Below are positions 18,218-27,047 of a stretch of 64,000 bases of DNA, in pieces. The translations under genes and the position numbers were made by a program. The notes beneath the pieces were generated by a model. It had not been told where the DNA came from. It ran no database searches and was given only the letters and a program-made list of their open reading frames with translations. Position 1 is the stretch's first letter. Each line of letters opens with the position of its first letter. The stretch comes from GCA-2733415 sp965178655 (lineage in GTDB: Bacteria > Bacteroidota > Bacteroidia > Flavobacteriales > Flavobacteriaceae). Location: NCBI GenBank assembly GCA_965178655.1, contig OZ238266.1:992001-1056000 (forward strand), written 5' to 3'.

Positions 18218-20305
18218 ATGAAAACAATAATAACATCACTTATAGCATTCGTTTTTATGGGTATAACAGCAATGCACGGACAAATAGACAGATCTAAGCA
18301 ACCAACCGCAGGACCTGCACCAACAATTAACATTGGAAAACCACAAACTTTTACCCTTAAAAACGGTTTAAAAGTAATGGTAGTTGAAAACCATAAACTA
18401 CCACGAGTATCTATCAACTTAAGATTAGACAATCCGCTTATTGTAAGCGGAAACAAAGCAGGTGTCGAAGAACTTACCGGAGCAATGCTTGGTAAAGGAA
18501 CAACAAGTATCTCTAAAGATGATTTTAATGAAGAGGTAGATTATATGGGAGCAAACCTAAACCTAAGTGCACACGGTGGTTTTGCTAGTGGATTATCAAA
18601 ATATTTTGAGCGTCTGGTAGTTTTAATGGCTGATGCAGCAATGCACCCAGATTTTACACAAGAAGAGTTTGATAAAGAAAAAGACAAACTTATAGAAGGA
18701 ATAAAATCTGAAGAAAAAAATGTAAAAACTGCAGCCAATAGGGTAAAAAACCTTTTAGCATACGGAAAAAATCATCCCTACGGAGAATATGTTTCTGCTA
18801 AAACAGCTACAAGTGTTAGCCTTGCAGACGTTAGTGCACATTACCAAAATTATTTTGTTCCAGATAACGCCTATCTTGTTATTATAGGAGATATTAAATT
18901 TAAAGACGTTAAAAAAATTGTCACTAAAAACTTTAAAAAATGGCAACATGGCATTGCTCCTGCAATTAGTTTCCCTGCAGCTAAAAATGTACAATACACA
19001 CAAGTGAATTTTGTAGACATGCCTGATGCAGTACAATCTGAAATTGCTGTTGTAAATACTGTTGATTTTAAAATGAATGACGCTGATTACCACGCTGCAT
19101 TGATTGCAAATAAAATTTACGGTGGTAGTTTTAACAGTATGCTAAATCTTAACTTAAGAGAAGCACATGGTTGGACTTACGGTGCACGATCTTCTTTTAG
19201 AGCAGATAGAGATGCTAAAGCATTATTCTCTGCATCAACAAGTGTACGTAATGCTGTTACAGATAGTGCCGTTGTAGAAACTTTAAAAGAACTAAACAAC
19301 ATCCGTACTATTAATGTTACCGAAAAACAATTGGCAAATGTAAAATCAAAGTACTTAGGTGATTTTGTATTAGCAATGGAAAAACCACAAACCATTGCAC
19401 GTTATGCACTAAACATTGAAACCAACAAACTACCTGCTGATTTTTACGAGACATTCTTGAAAAAAATTAATGCCGTTACTATTGCAGATGTAAAGCGTGT
19501 TGCTAATAAATATTTTTTAGCAAACAACTTACGTATTGTTATTGCTGGTAAAGGGAGTGATGCTGCTGATGTACTAGAAACCATTACCTATAACGGTAAA
19601 AAACTACCTGTTTCTTATTTTGATAAGTACGGAAACGCTACTAAAAAACCTGTGTTTTCAAAACCAATACCTACAGGGGTTACCGCACAAACAATAGTTG
19701 ATGCATACATTACTGCTATTGGTGGTGCAGACGCTGTTAAAAATGTTAATACTGTATCTCATTTAGGATCAATGAATGCTATGGGACAAAGCATGAGTGT
19801 GTTAATTAAAAAAATGTCGCCTAATAAAACAGCTATGGAAATTAGCCATCCGCAAATGGGACTGGTTATGAAACAAGCTTTTAACGGCGAAACTGGTTAT
19901 GCAGAACAAATGGGAATGAAACAAACCATGCCTGCTAATGAAATTGCAGAAGCCAAAGCAAAGAATGCTCTTTTTGAGGAGCTTAGTTTAGACATGAACA
20001 CAACTACTCTTGAAAGCTTAACTAGCTTAGATGGTAAAGATGTATTTGTCTTAAAAATTACTGGAGATGCAGCGCCTATTTACCGTTATTACGATGCTAA
20101 AACAGGATTGTTAACCAAAGTAGAAACAACTAAAGAAGCACAAGGCAAACAGTTTGCAATAACAACGTTATATGGAGAATACACCGACGTAGATGGTGTG
20201 AAATTTCCACTTGAAATGACCACAAAACAAGGCCCACAAACCTTTAAAATGACTTTTACAGATATTCTTGTAAATAAAAATATTACTGCAGCTGATTTTA
20301 ATTAA
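18218..20305 (+). CDS. M16 family inactive partner subunit with extra C-terminal domain
   Basis: The 695-residue protein has a signal peptide (1-21) and M16 lobes over residues about 40-460. The HxxEH motif is absent: the matching stretch reads VEELTGAML. The substrate-binding segment REAHGWTYGARS is kept, as expected of the non-catalytic chain in an M16 heterodimer. Residues about 480-695 form an extra domain that begins TAQTIVDAYITAIGGADAVK and resembles periplasmic lipoprotein-carrier-like domains seen in Bacteroidetes. It is in an operon with the active subunit and ends before a bidirectional terminator. Confidence 0.88.
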   Translation: MKTIITSLIAFVFMGITAMHGQIDRSKQPTAGPAPTINIGKPQTFTLKNGLKVMVVENHKLPRVSINLRLDNPLIVSGNKAGVEELTGAMLGKGTTSISKDDFNEEVDYMGANLNLSAHGGFASGLSKYFERLVVLMADAAMHPDFTQEEFDKEKDKLIEGIKSEEKNVKTAANRVKNLLAYGKNHPYGEYVSAKTATSVSLADVSAHYQNYFVPDNAYLVIIGDIKFKDVKKIVTKNFKKWQHGIAPAISFPAAKNVQYTQVNFVDMPDAVQSEIAVVNTVDFKMNDADYHAALIANKIYGGSFNSMLNLNLREAHGWTYGARSSFRADRDAKALFSASTSVRNAVTDSAVVETLKELNNIRTINVTEKQLANVKSKYLGDFVLAMEKPQTIARYALNIETNKLPADFYETFLKKINAVTIADVKRVANKYFLANNLRIVIAGKGSDAADVLETITYNGKKLPVSYFDKYGNATKKPVFSKPIPTGVTAQTIVDAYITAIGGADAVKNVNTVSHLGSMNAMGQSMSVLIKKMSPNKTAMEISHPQMGLVMKQAFNGETGYAEQMGMKQTMPANEIAEAKAKNALFEELSLDMNTTTLESLTSLDGKDVFVLKITGDAAPIYRYYDAKTGLLTKVETTKEAQGKQFAITTLYGEYTDVDGVKFPLEMTTKQGPQTFKMTFTDILVNKNITAADFN

Positions 20306-20323
20306 AATCTAAATGCAAGCTAC

Positions 20324-20359
20324 AAAAGAGGGTTGTTACACTGTAACAATCCTCTTTTT
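20324..20359. terminator. bidirectional terminator between M16 pair and EamA gene
   Basis: GAGGGTTGTTACA and TGTAACAATCCTC form a 13-bp stem with one G-T pair and a one-base loop, flanked by A and T runs. It serves both convergent genes. Confidence 0.88.
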
Positions 20360-21233
20360 ATTTTTTACGGTTAGTTAGGTATACGCCTACTAGAATAATT
20401 CCTGCGGCAAATAGCTGAGTAAATACAAGTCGCTCATTGTCTAACATACCCCAAAACAAAGCAACAATAGGTATGGTATAAGTTACTGAGGTGGAAAATA
20501 TTGGTGTTGATATTTGCACCAACCTATTATACATAACCTTGGCTATTCCTGTACCAAAAACAGATAATAAAATCACATAACCTATAGATTCCTGCACAAT
20601 AGTTGCTTGTAATGTTTCCTTGTTAAAGAAACCTGTCGCAATTAAAATGCATAGCGCCGGAATACTAATTACTAGAAAATTACCCAAAGCAATACTCATA
20701 GCATTTAAGTTTTGTAAATATTTTTTAATAATATTTACATTAAAAGCATAGCATAGAGATGCCAGTAACACAAATATACTATAACTGTAATCTTGATTAG
20801 GATTTACTGTTGCCCCACTGCCTATTAACATTGCAGTACCTGACAAGCCAACAAGTATTCCTAGTAATTGATTACCTCTAAAAGATATTTTAAATACAAA
20901 ATACCCTATTAATAATGCGTTTATAGGTGTTAGTGAATTTAGTATAGAAACAATGGCGCTATCAACTTCGGTTTCTGCTAATGCAAATAAATATACTGGA
21001 AAAAATGTACCTAAAAAAGCAGAGTACACTATTGGCTTAATATGCTCCTTCTTTATTTTTACAACATGTTTTCCGCCTACCATAAATAAAAATAGTGTGG
21101 TGCATATAATTCGTAAAGAACCAAGCTGATATGCTGTTAAGCCTATTAGCCCCTTTTTTATTAGTATAAATGAACTTCCCCATACAATTGAAAGTACTAC
21201 TAAAAATATCCACTTTAGTTTATTTTTATCCAT
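20358..21233 (-). CDS. EamA (DMT) family transporter
   Basis: This 291-residue protein has ten membrane helices in two EamA repeats (about 6-140 and 150-288). The N-terminal segment IVWGSSFILIKKGL is the hallmark of the drug/metabolite transporter superfamily. Members export or import metabolites such as amino acids or nucleotide sugars; the substrate cannot be told from sequence. The gene is alone and shares a terminator with the M16 operon. Its start ATG at 21231-21233 is about 50 bases from the -7 box of the divergent lipoprotein gene. Confidence 0.9.
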   Translation of the reverse strand: MDKNKLKWIFLVVLSIVWGSSFILIKKGLIGLTAYQLGSLRIICTTLFLFMVGGKHVVKIKKEHIKPIVYSAFLGTFFPVYLFALAETEVDSAIVSILNSLTPINALLIGYFVFKISFRGNQLLGILVGLSGTAMLIGSGATVNPNQDYSYSIFVLLASLCYAFNVNIIKKYLQNLNAMSIALGNFLVISIPALCILIATGFFNKETLQATIVQESIGYVILLSVFGTGIAKVMYNRLVQISTPIFSTSVTYTIPIVALFWGMLDNERLVFTQLFAAGIILVGVYLTNRKK

Positions 21234-21278
21234 AGGTGCAAAAATGCGTATTTTAACATAATTATAGCCTAGTTTTAG

Positions 21279-21286
21279 TAACTTTG
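21279..21286 (+). promoter_or_regulatory. -7 box of the metal-binding lipoprotein gene
   Basis: TAACTTTG matches TAnnTTTG and lies 25 bases before the ATG at 21311. The frame extends to a TTG at 21284, but that TTG is part of this promoter box, so ATG 21311 is preferred. Confidence 0.6.
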
Positions 21287-21310
21287 TGTTTCAATCTTAA
21301 AACTCAAATC

Positions 21311-21868
21311 ATGAAATTATTTAAAATCACAGCGCTTGCCTTTGCTCTTATTGCTACTGTATCTTGTAAACAAACCCAGTCAGATACCGAAGTAGTTACT
21401 ATAGACAACCAAGAAAGCACCGCAAAAACAATTAACGAAAATGCACCTCTTGCAACAACTACAATGACTATTGAAGGAATGACTTGTGTTATTGGTTGTG
21501 CTTCAAAAATAGAAAAAAGCTTACAAAAAATGGATGGTGTAGCAAGTGCTACCATAGATTTTGAAACCAAAACTGCAACTGTAAAACACGATGCCAATAC
21601 TGTAACAACAGAAATGCTAGCAGAGATGGTTGCTAAAAACGGCGACATGTATAGTGTGGCTACAATTGATACTGAAGCAAAAAAAGAATGTGCCTCTAAA
21701 AAGAAAGCTTGTTGTAAAGAGACCGCAGAAAAAAAATGTGCTTCTAAATCTAGTAAAGAATGTAATGCAAAGAAAAAATCTTGTAGTACAAAAAAAGAAT
21801 GTACGTCTAAAAAAGATAGTGCAAACAAATGCAAAAAAGACTGTAAAGAAAAATGCTGTAAAGCATAA
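21311..21868 (+). CDS. heavy-metal-associated (HMA) domain lipoprotein with Cys/Lys-rich tail
   Basis: The 185-residue protein has a lipoprotein signal peptide with lipobox Cys at 19 (LIATVSC). A linker leads to an HMA domain (about 50-118) with the metal loop GMTCVIGC. Here the two Cys (59 and 63) are separated by three residues instead of the usual two, a spacing I associate with Bacteroidetes HMA proteins. The tail (119-185) is almost all Lys, Ser and Cys, with eleven Cys including three CC or KxxC pairs, like a metallothionein. It probably binds soft metals such as copper on the periplasmic face. No metal ATPase or regulator gene is adjacent. Confidence 0.85.
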   Translation: MKLFKITALAFALIATVSCKQTQSDTEVVTIDNQESTAKTINENAPLATTTMTIEGMTCVIGCASKIEKSLQKMDGVASATIDFETKTATVKHDANTVTTEMLAEMVAKNGDMYSVATIDTEAKKECASKKKACCKETAEKKCASKSSKECNAKKKSCSTKKECTSKKDSANKCKKDCKEKCCKA

Positions 21869-21883
21869 ATATCACTTAACAGT

Positions 21884-21929
21884 CATAAAACAAAAAGCCA
21901 TTTCAATAGAAATGGCTTTTTGTTTTATG
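21884..21929. terminator. bidirectional terminator with 21-bp perfect stem
   Basis: The arms 21884-21904 and 21909-21929 are perfectly complementary, with an AATA loop; the core is GCCATTTC/GAAATGGC flanked by A and T runs. It separates the convergent lipoprotein and ahcY genes. Confidence 0.95.
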
Positions 21930-21942
21930 AGATTGCAGTTGT

Positions 21943-23259
21943 TTAGTATCTATAGTATTCTGGCTTAAACGGCCCTTCTACAGTAACACCAATATACGAT
22001 GCTTGATCTTCACGAAGTGTTGTAAGCTCTACGCCTATTTTAGCCAAGTGCAAACGCGCTACTTTTTCGTCTAAGTGTTTAGGAAGCATATATACTTTGT
22101 TTTCATAAGCATCTAGGTTTTTCCATAATTCAATTTGTGCTAAAGTTTGGTTTGTAAATGAGTTACTCATTACAAAACTTGGGTGTCCTGTTGCACAACC
22201 TAAATTTACCAAACGTCCTTCTGCTAATAAAATAATATCTTTTCCGTTAATGGTATATTTATCAACTTGAGGTTTGATTTCTACTTTTGAACTTCCGTGG
22301 TTATCATTTAACCAAACAACATCAATTTCATTATCAAAATGACCTATGTTACAAACAATTGCCTTGTCTTTCATAGCTTCAAAATGACGTCCTTGTACAA
22401 TATCTTTATTTCCGGTAGTGGTAATAATAATATCTGCTGTAGCAATAACGGTTTCTAATTTTTTAACTTCAAACCCATCCATTGCTGCTTGTAGTGCGCA
22501 TATTGGGTCTATTTCTGTTACTGTAACAATTGACCCTGCACCTTTAAATGATGCTGCAGATCCTTTTCCTACATCACCATATCCACAAACAATTACTCGT
22601 TTACCTGCTAACATTACATCTGTTGCTCTACGAATAGCATCAACTGCAGACTCTCTACAACCATACTTATTATCGAACTTAGATTTGGTTACAGAATCAT
22701 TAATATTAATTGCTGGCATTGGCAATGTTCCATTTGCCATACGCTCATACAGCCTGTGTACTCCTGTGGTAGTTTCTTCTGATAATCCGTTAATACCATC
22801 AACCAATTCAGGATAACGATCTAGTACCATGTTGGTTAAATCGCCACCATCATCTAAAATCATATTTAATGGCTTTTTGTCTGCACCAAAAAATAAAGTT
22901 TGCTCAATACACCAATCAAATTCTTCTTCATTCATTCCTTTCCAAGCGTAAACTGGTGTTCCTGCAGCAGCAATTGCAGCAGCAGCTTGATCTTGTGTAG
23001 AAAAAATATTACATGAACTCCAAGTAACCTCAGCGCCTAATGCTTTTAATGTTTCAATTAATACTGCAGTTTGAATAGTCATATGCAAACACCCTGCTAT
23101 ACGTGCGCCTTTTAAAGGTTGTTCATCTTTATACTCCTCACGTAAACTCATTAATCCTGGCATTTCTGCCTCAGCAAGTTCTATTTCTTTTCTTCCCCAA
23201 TCTGCTAAAGAAATATCTTTAACTTTAAAAGGAACATATGCCGTTGTTTCTGTACTCAT
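21943..23259 (-). CDS. ahcY: adenosylhomocysteinase (S-adenosylhomocysteine hydrolase)
   Basis: The 438-residue enzyme has the full SAHH set: GCLHMTIQTAVLIETL, SSCNIFSTQDQAAAA, the NAD-binding GYGDVGKGSAASFKGAG (around residue 220) and the C-terminal GHPSFVMSNSFTNQTLAQ and KPEYYRY end. The final Lys-x-x-Tyr-Tyr-Arg-Tyr reaches into the neighbouring subunit's NAD site. It hydrolyses SAH to adenosine and homocysteine in the methyl cycle. A consensus promoter lies 74-104 bases upstream. I looked for an SAH riboswitch in the leader and saw none. Confidence 0.98.
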   Translation of the reverse strand: MSTETTAYVPFKVKDISLADWGRKEIELAEAEMPGLMSLREEYKDEQPLKGARIAGCLHMTIQTAVLIETLKALGAEVTWSSCNIFSTQDQAAAAIAAAGTPVYAWKGMNEEEFDWCIEQTLFFGADKKPLNMILDDGGDLTNMVLDRYPELVDGINGLSEETTTGVHRLYERMANGTLPMPAININDSVTKSKFDNKYGCRESAVDAIRRATDVMLAGKRVIVCGYGDVGKGSAASFKGAGSIVTVTEIDPICALQAAMDGFEVKKLETVIATADIIITTTGNKDIVQGRHFEAMKDKAIVCNIGHFDNEIDVVWLNDNHGSSKVEIKPQVDKYTINGKDIILLAEGRLVNLGCATGHPSFVMSNSFTNQTLAQIELWKNLDAYENKVYMLPKHLDEKVARLHLAKIGVELTTLREDQASYIGVTVEGPFKPEYYRY

Positions 23260-23332
23260 AATATTTTTATTTATTTTTACAACACCTACTAAAATATCCG
23301 TAAGTTTGTGGTGTTTGGTAAATTTTCGTGTG

Positions 23333-23362
23333 CAAAGTTACGCAATAACTTTTAATAGCAAA
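23333..23362 (-). promoter_or_regulatory. promoter of ahcY
   Basis: On the minus strand, TTTG (23359-23362) is followed after 18 bases by TAACTTTG (23333-23340). This implies a leader of about 65 bases before the ahcY start. Confidence 0.78.
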
Positions 23363-23465
23363 ACGATAGCTTAGGGTTTAATTCTTCTATATTTATATGA
23401 AAATTACTTTTTTGTATTTTACTAAGCAATTTTAAGGGTTAATTTCCTAAAAACAAAAGCACTAC

Positions 23466-24107
23466 ATGCCGTTATATAGTACCAATACACACCATAACAA
23501 CACTGCTATCTATTGCTGGAAAGTAACAGAGTCTACTACTAATCTTAGTAAAGGTATTTCATTATCTGAGTATAGTAAAAACCGAATTTCAGCAATGAAA
23601 TCGGACACGCATATTTCTTGTTTTTTAGCGGTTAGACAACTACTCTCTATTGCAGGATTTTCTGACAATGACCTACTTTACACCAATACAGGCAAACCCT
23701 ACTTAAAAAATAGCGCACTTCATGTTAGTATTTCACATTCTTTTGAATTTGCGGTATTGGCTATTTCTGTAACTGAAATTGGCGTAGATATTGAAAAAGT
23801 TAGACCCAAAATAGTCCGCCTTTCGTCAAAGTTTATTGAAACAGAAGCTAGCTACTTACAACAAACTAATTTAGAAGAGCAACTCACTGTAATATGGGGC
23901 GCAAAAGAATGTTTGTTTAAAATACATCCTACTGGAGGCCTATCTTTTATAAATGATATTTATATCGAAAAATTTAAATTGCAAGACAAAAAAACTATTG
24001 GCTTGCTAAAGAAAGAACCACATCAAAACAGCTATGCAGTTTACTTTACAAGTGTTGAAGAATATATGCTTGTATATGCTACCAACGAACCCAAAACACT
24101 AATTTAA
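23466..24107 (+). CDS. 4'-phosphopantetheinyl transferase superfamily protein
   Basis: This 213-residue protein has the Sfp-type pseudo-dimer fold: SISHS at 88-92, the magnesium motif GVDIEK at 106-111 and WGAKECLFK at 144-152. These are the residues that bind Mg and CoA in the Sfp/AcpT group. It would attach the phosphopantetheine arm to an acyl or peptidyl carrier protein. No PKS or NRPS gene is near, so a fatty-acid or single-carrier target is likely. It is divergent from ahcY and its stop is 2 bases from the thiamine-binding protein ATG, so it leads that operon. Confidence 0.9.
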   Translation: MPLYSTNTHHNNTAIYCWKVTESTTNLSKGISLSEYSKNRISAMKSDTHISCFLAVRQLLSIAGFSDNDLLYTNTGKPYLKNSALHVSISHSFEFAVLAISVTEIGVDIEKVRPKIVRLSSKFIETEASYLQQTNLEEQLTVIWGAKECLFKIHPTGGLSFINDIYIEKFKLQDKKTIGLLKKEPHQNSYAVYFTSVEEYMLVYATNEPKTLI

Positions 24108-24109
24108 CA

Positions 24110-24370
24110 ATGGAAATATCCGTAGAATTAACATTAATGCCACTACAAAATGATTTTCGAGAACCGATAATTAATTTTATAAAACGATTAAGAGCTTCAG
24201 AATTTACAGTTGTTGAAAACGCTCTAAGCACACAAGTGTTTGGAGAGTATGATGCTGTAATGGAATTCTTAAAAACCGAACTAAAGCAGTCTTTTGAATC
24301 TACACAAGCAATTATTGCTAATATGAAAATTGTAAAAACCAATCGCAGTAATTATGAACCTCATTTTTGA
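24110..24370 (+). CDS. thiamine-binding protein (YkoF/MTH1187 family)
   Basis: The 86-residue protein is a small alpha/beta ferredoxin-like domain starting EISVELTLMPLQ, with the family's T-VVENALSTQVFGEYD segment in the middle. This family (UPF0045/Thiamine_BP) binds hydroxymethylpyrimidine or thiamine in characterised members. Here it overlaps a PnuC-type permease by 17 bases and precedes a kinase and a TPP-controlled receptor, which supports a thiamine role. It has no signal peptide, so it acts in the cytoplasm. Confidence 0.82.
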   Translation: MEISVELTLMPLQNDFREPIINFIKRLRASEFTVVENALSTQVFGEYDAVMEFLKTELKQSFESTQAIIANMKIVKTNRSNYEPHF

Positions 24371-24986
24371 CACGCTATTTAGTCAGTATAGTGATTACAG
24401 CACAGCAGCAATTCTATTAGAATTTACAGCCATTATTTTTGGGTTTGCTTCTGTAATCTACTCTAAAAAAAACAACATACTAGTATTTCCTACAGGAATT
24501 ATTAGCACTTTAATTTTTGTGTATCTTCTATATCAATGGGGGCTTTTAGGTGATATGATTATTAATGCCTATTATTTTATTATGAGTATTTATGGTTGGT
24601 ATATTTGGACTAGAAGAAACGACAAAAACCAACAGACATCCATTACATACACTACAATAAAAGAACATATAACCTCTGTTTTTATTTTTTTAGGAACCAG
24701 CGTATTTATTATAGGAATTTATACTGCATTTGATAAATGGAATAGTTGGACTGCCTATGTGGACACCATTACAACAGGGCTCTTTTTTGTAGGAATGTGG
24801 CTTATGGCAAAACGTAAAATTGAAAATTGGATATACTGGATTATTGCCGACTTAATCTCTGTACCATTATATTTTTATAAAGGATATACACTTACAAGCA
24901 TACAATACCTTATATTTACCCTTATAGCCGTAGCAGGTTACATGGCATGGAAAAAAAAATTAAACAACAACACAGCAACTGTATAA
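24354..24986 (+). CDS. PnuC-family vitamin permease, probably for thiamine (PnuT)
   Basis: The 210-residue protein has seven predicted membrane helices and the PnuC-type motif NAYYFIMSIYGWYIW near residue 75, followed by W-NSWTAYVDTITTGL-FVGMWLMAKRKIENWIYWI. PnuC proteins are facilitated vitamin channels that depend on phosphorylation of the substrate inside. In Bacteroidetes, relatives next to a NadR-like kinase and a TPP-regulated receptor have been assigned to thiamine (PnuT). Nicotinamide riboside remains the alternative. It overlaps both neighbours (17 and 40 bases), so the genes are tightly coupled. Confidence 0.85.
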   Translation: MNLIFDTLFSQYSDYSTAAILLEFTAIIFGFASVIYSKKNNILVFPTGIISTLIFVYLLYQWGLLGDMIINAYYFIMSIYGWYIWTRRNDKNQQTSITYTTIKEHITSVFIFLGTSVFIIGIYTAFDKWNSWTAYVDTITTGLFFVGMWLMAKRKIENWIYWIIADLISVPLYFYKGYTLTSIQYLIFTLIAVAGYMAWKKKLNNNTATV

Positions 24987-25519
24987 AAATTGTATTGTTT
25001 GGCCCTGAATCAACAGGAAAAACAACACTTGCTAAGCAGTTGGCTACACATTACAATTCATTATGGGTGCCGGAATTTTCCAGAGCATATGCCGAACAAA
25101 AACTGAAGGACAACAAGACTCTAACAAAAGAGGATATTCTACCAATTGCTCTAGGACAAATATCTTTAGAAAATGAATTGGCTAAAAAAGAAAAAAACAT
25201 CTTATTTTGTGACACCAATTTATTGGAAACAAAAATTTATGCTGAGCATATCTATAACTATTGCCCTAAAGAAATTACAGATAGTATTCTTGTAAGTCAA
25301 TATCACTTATATATTTTAACAAGCACTGATATTCCTTGGAAATATGACCCTGTACGGGATTCTGAAAAAGAGCAAAAAAAAATATTTTCTGTTTTTAAAA
25401 ACACTCTTGAGCAGTACAAATTGCCGTTTATTCAAGTAAGCGGAAACGCCAATAGCCGATTTAAAACAGCAGTAAAACATATTGATTCATTATTAAAAAC
25501 AACACGTGACACTTTATAA
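24947..25519 (+). CDS. NadR-like P-loop kinase, probable thiamine kinase
   Basis: This 190-residue protein has a Walker A GPESTGKTTLAK at 19-30 and resembles the kinase domain of NadR without its adenylyltransferase domain. The segment DTNLLETKIYAEH holds likely substrate residues and YKLPFIQVSGNANSRF is near the end. Next to a PnuC-type permease it would trap the imported vitamin by phosphorylation. Thiamine is favoured by context; ribosylnicotinamide kinase is the alternative. The start ATG at 24947 gives a basic N-terminus and overlaps the permease by 40 bases; a later start is possible. Confidence 0.82.
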   Translation: MEKKIKQQHSNCIKIVLFGPESTGKTTLAKQLATHYNSLWVPEFSRAYAEQKLKDNKTLTKEDILPIALGQISLENELAKKEKNILFCDTNLLETKIYAEHIYNYCPKEITDSILVSQYHLYILTSTDIPWKYDPVRDSEKEQKKIFSVFKNTLEQYKLPFIQVSGNANSRFKTAVKHIDSLLKTTRDTL

Positions 25520-27044
25520 AACAGACATAGAACAACTTGAAAAACACGATTTAACCCTTGAAAAGGTGCGCAAGCAAATACACCTATTCAAAACAGGTAT
25601 AAACACTGTAAATTTAAAATCTGTCGCTACTCTTGGTGACGGAATCATTCCTTTAAGCACAGAGGCAGTTACAGAATTTAGCAACTATTTTGATGCTCAA
25701 AAAAACTTCGTGTCTTTATTAAAATTTGTACCAGCTTCTGGAGCAGCCACACGAATGTTTACTTTTTTATCGACTTTTTTAAAAAATTACAATCCTGAAA
25801 ACGAAAGTATAAACGCCTACATAAACCGAACAAAGGATACGCAACTAAACTTGTTTATTATTGGCTTAGAAAAATATCCGTTTTATAATAACGTTGTTAA
25901 ACAACTTCCTGAAAGTTACAAAACCCTAAGTAGCGACGAAAAAATAGTTGTTTTTATACAAACTATGCTACATGAAAAAGCATTAAATTACAGTAACTTT
26001 CCTAAAGGTCTTTTACCATTTCATAACAATAATAACATTATTAGTACTGCCTTTGAAGCACACTTATATGAAGGCGCTTTATACGCCTCATCAAACAAAA
26101 TAACTAAACTGCATTTTACTGTTTCAAAAGCTCATACTACAGCGTTTCAGCAAGAACTTAAACACATCTTAGAACGGATTAGTCAAGAAACTGGAAAAAC
26201 TTTTGAGGTGTCTTTTTCTTTTCAAAAAAAGAGAACAGACTCTGTTGCGCTAACCAATGAAAAAACGCTTTTTAGAGACAAAAACAATCAGCTTATTTTC
26301 TACCCTTCAGGACATGGTGCACTAATCGAAAACTTAAACGAGCTTAACGACGATATTATTTTTATCAAAAATATCGATAATGTGCTTCCAAATACAAAAC
26401 TGCAAAATACTGCCGTTTATAAAAAAGCATTGGCAGGAATACTGTTAAAAACTCAAAAAGAAGTGTTTGCTTATCAAAAAGAACTTGAGAATAATAACCT
26501 AAGTGAAAACCGTATTGTTCATATTGCAAATTACCTGATAAACACCTTAAATGTTGTTATTAGCTCTGAATTTGAAAAATATGCTCAAAAATATCAGATA
26601 GCCTATTTATCAGAAAAACTAAACCGCCCTATTCGTGTTTGTGGTATGGTAAAAAATGAAGGAGAACCTGGTGGCGGGCCATTTTGGGTGAAAAATGAAC
26701 ACGGACAGGTTTCTTTACAAATCATAGAGTCATCTCAAGTAAATAATCTAGATTTTTTACAAAATCAAATCCTTTCAGAAGCCACACACTTCAACCCCGT
26801 AGATATTGTTTGTGGTGTAAAAAATTATAAAGGAGATAAGTTTGATTTAACCCAATTTGTTAACCACAAAACAAGCTTTATTTCTTCTAAAACACGTTTC
26901 GGACAAGAATTAAAAATTCTTGAACTTCCTGGATTATGGAATGGCGGTATGGCTAATTGGAATAGTGTTTTTGTAGAAGTACCTTTACATACTTTTAATC
27001 CTGTAAAAACAATTACAGATCTATTAAAACCCGTTCATCAATAA
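25506..27044 (+). CDS. DUF4301 family protein
   Basis: The 512-residue soluble protein matches the Bacteroidetes DUF4301 family: KFVPASGAATRMF near residue 78, PKGLLPFHN near 164, YPSGHGALIENLNEL around 255-270, and RPIRVCGMVKNEGEPGGGPFWV near 375. The PxGAATRMF and GHGALIENL segments look like those of sugar-nucleotide or phosphate-binding enzymes, but no reaction is known to me. It starts at a GTG (25506), overlapping the kinase by 14 bases, and lies inside the thiamine cluster, so a role in B1 metabolism is possible but only suggested by position. Confidence 0.8.
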   Translation: MTLYKTDIEQLEKHDLTLEKVRKQIHLFKTGINTVNLKSVATLGDGIIPLSTEAVTEFSNYFDAQKNFVSLLKFVPASGAATRMFTFLSTFLKNYNPENESINAYINRTKDTQLNLFIIGLEKYPFYNNVVKQLPESYKTLSSDEKIVVFIQTMLHEKALNYSNFPKGLLPFHNNNNIISTAFEAHLYEGALYASSNKITKLHFTVSKAHTTAFQQELKHILERISQETGKTFEVSFSFQKKRTDSVALTNEKTLFRDKNNQLIFYPSGHGALIENLNELNDDIIFIKNIDNVLPNTKLQNTAVYKKALAGILLKTQKEVFAYQKELENNNLSENRIVHIANYLINTLNVVISSEFEKYAQKYQIAYLSEKLNRPIRVCGMVKNEGEPGGGPFWVKNEHGQVSLQIIESSQVNNLDFLQNQILSEATHFNPVDIVCGVKNYKGDKFDLTQFVNHKTSFISSKTRFGQELKILELPGLWNGGMANWNSVFVEVPLHTFNPVKTITDLLKPVHQ

Positions 27045-27047
27045 ACC

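Noticed and set aside
23260..23465. Possible SAH riboswitch before ahcY
   Set aside because: The leader is only about 70 bases from the promoter and shows no conserved SAH aptamer motif or long hairpin; a simple promoter explains it.
24354..25519. Nicotinamide riboside uptake pair (PnuC-NadR)
   Set aside because: Possible by sequence family, but the YkoF-type thiamine-binding gene before it and the TPP riboswitch-controlled receptor after it favour thiamine.
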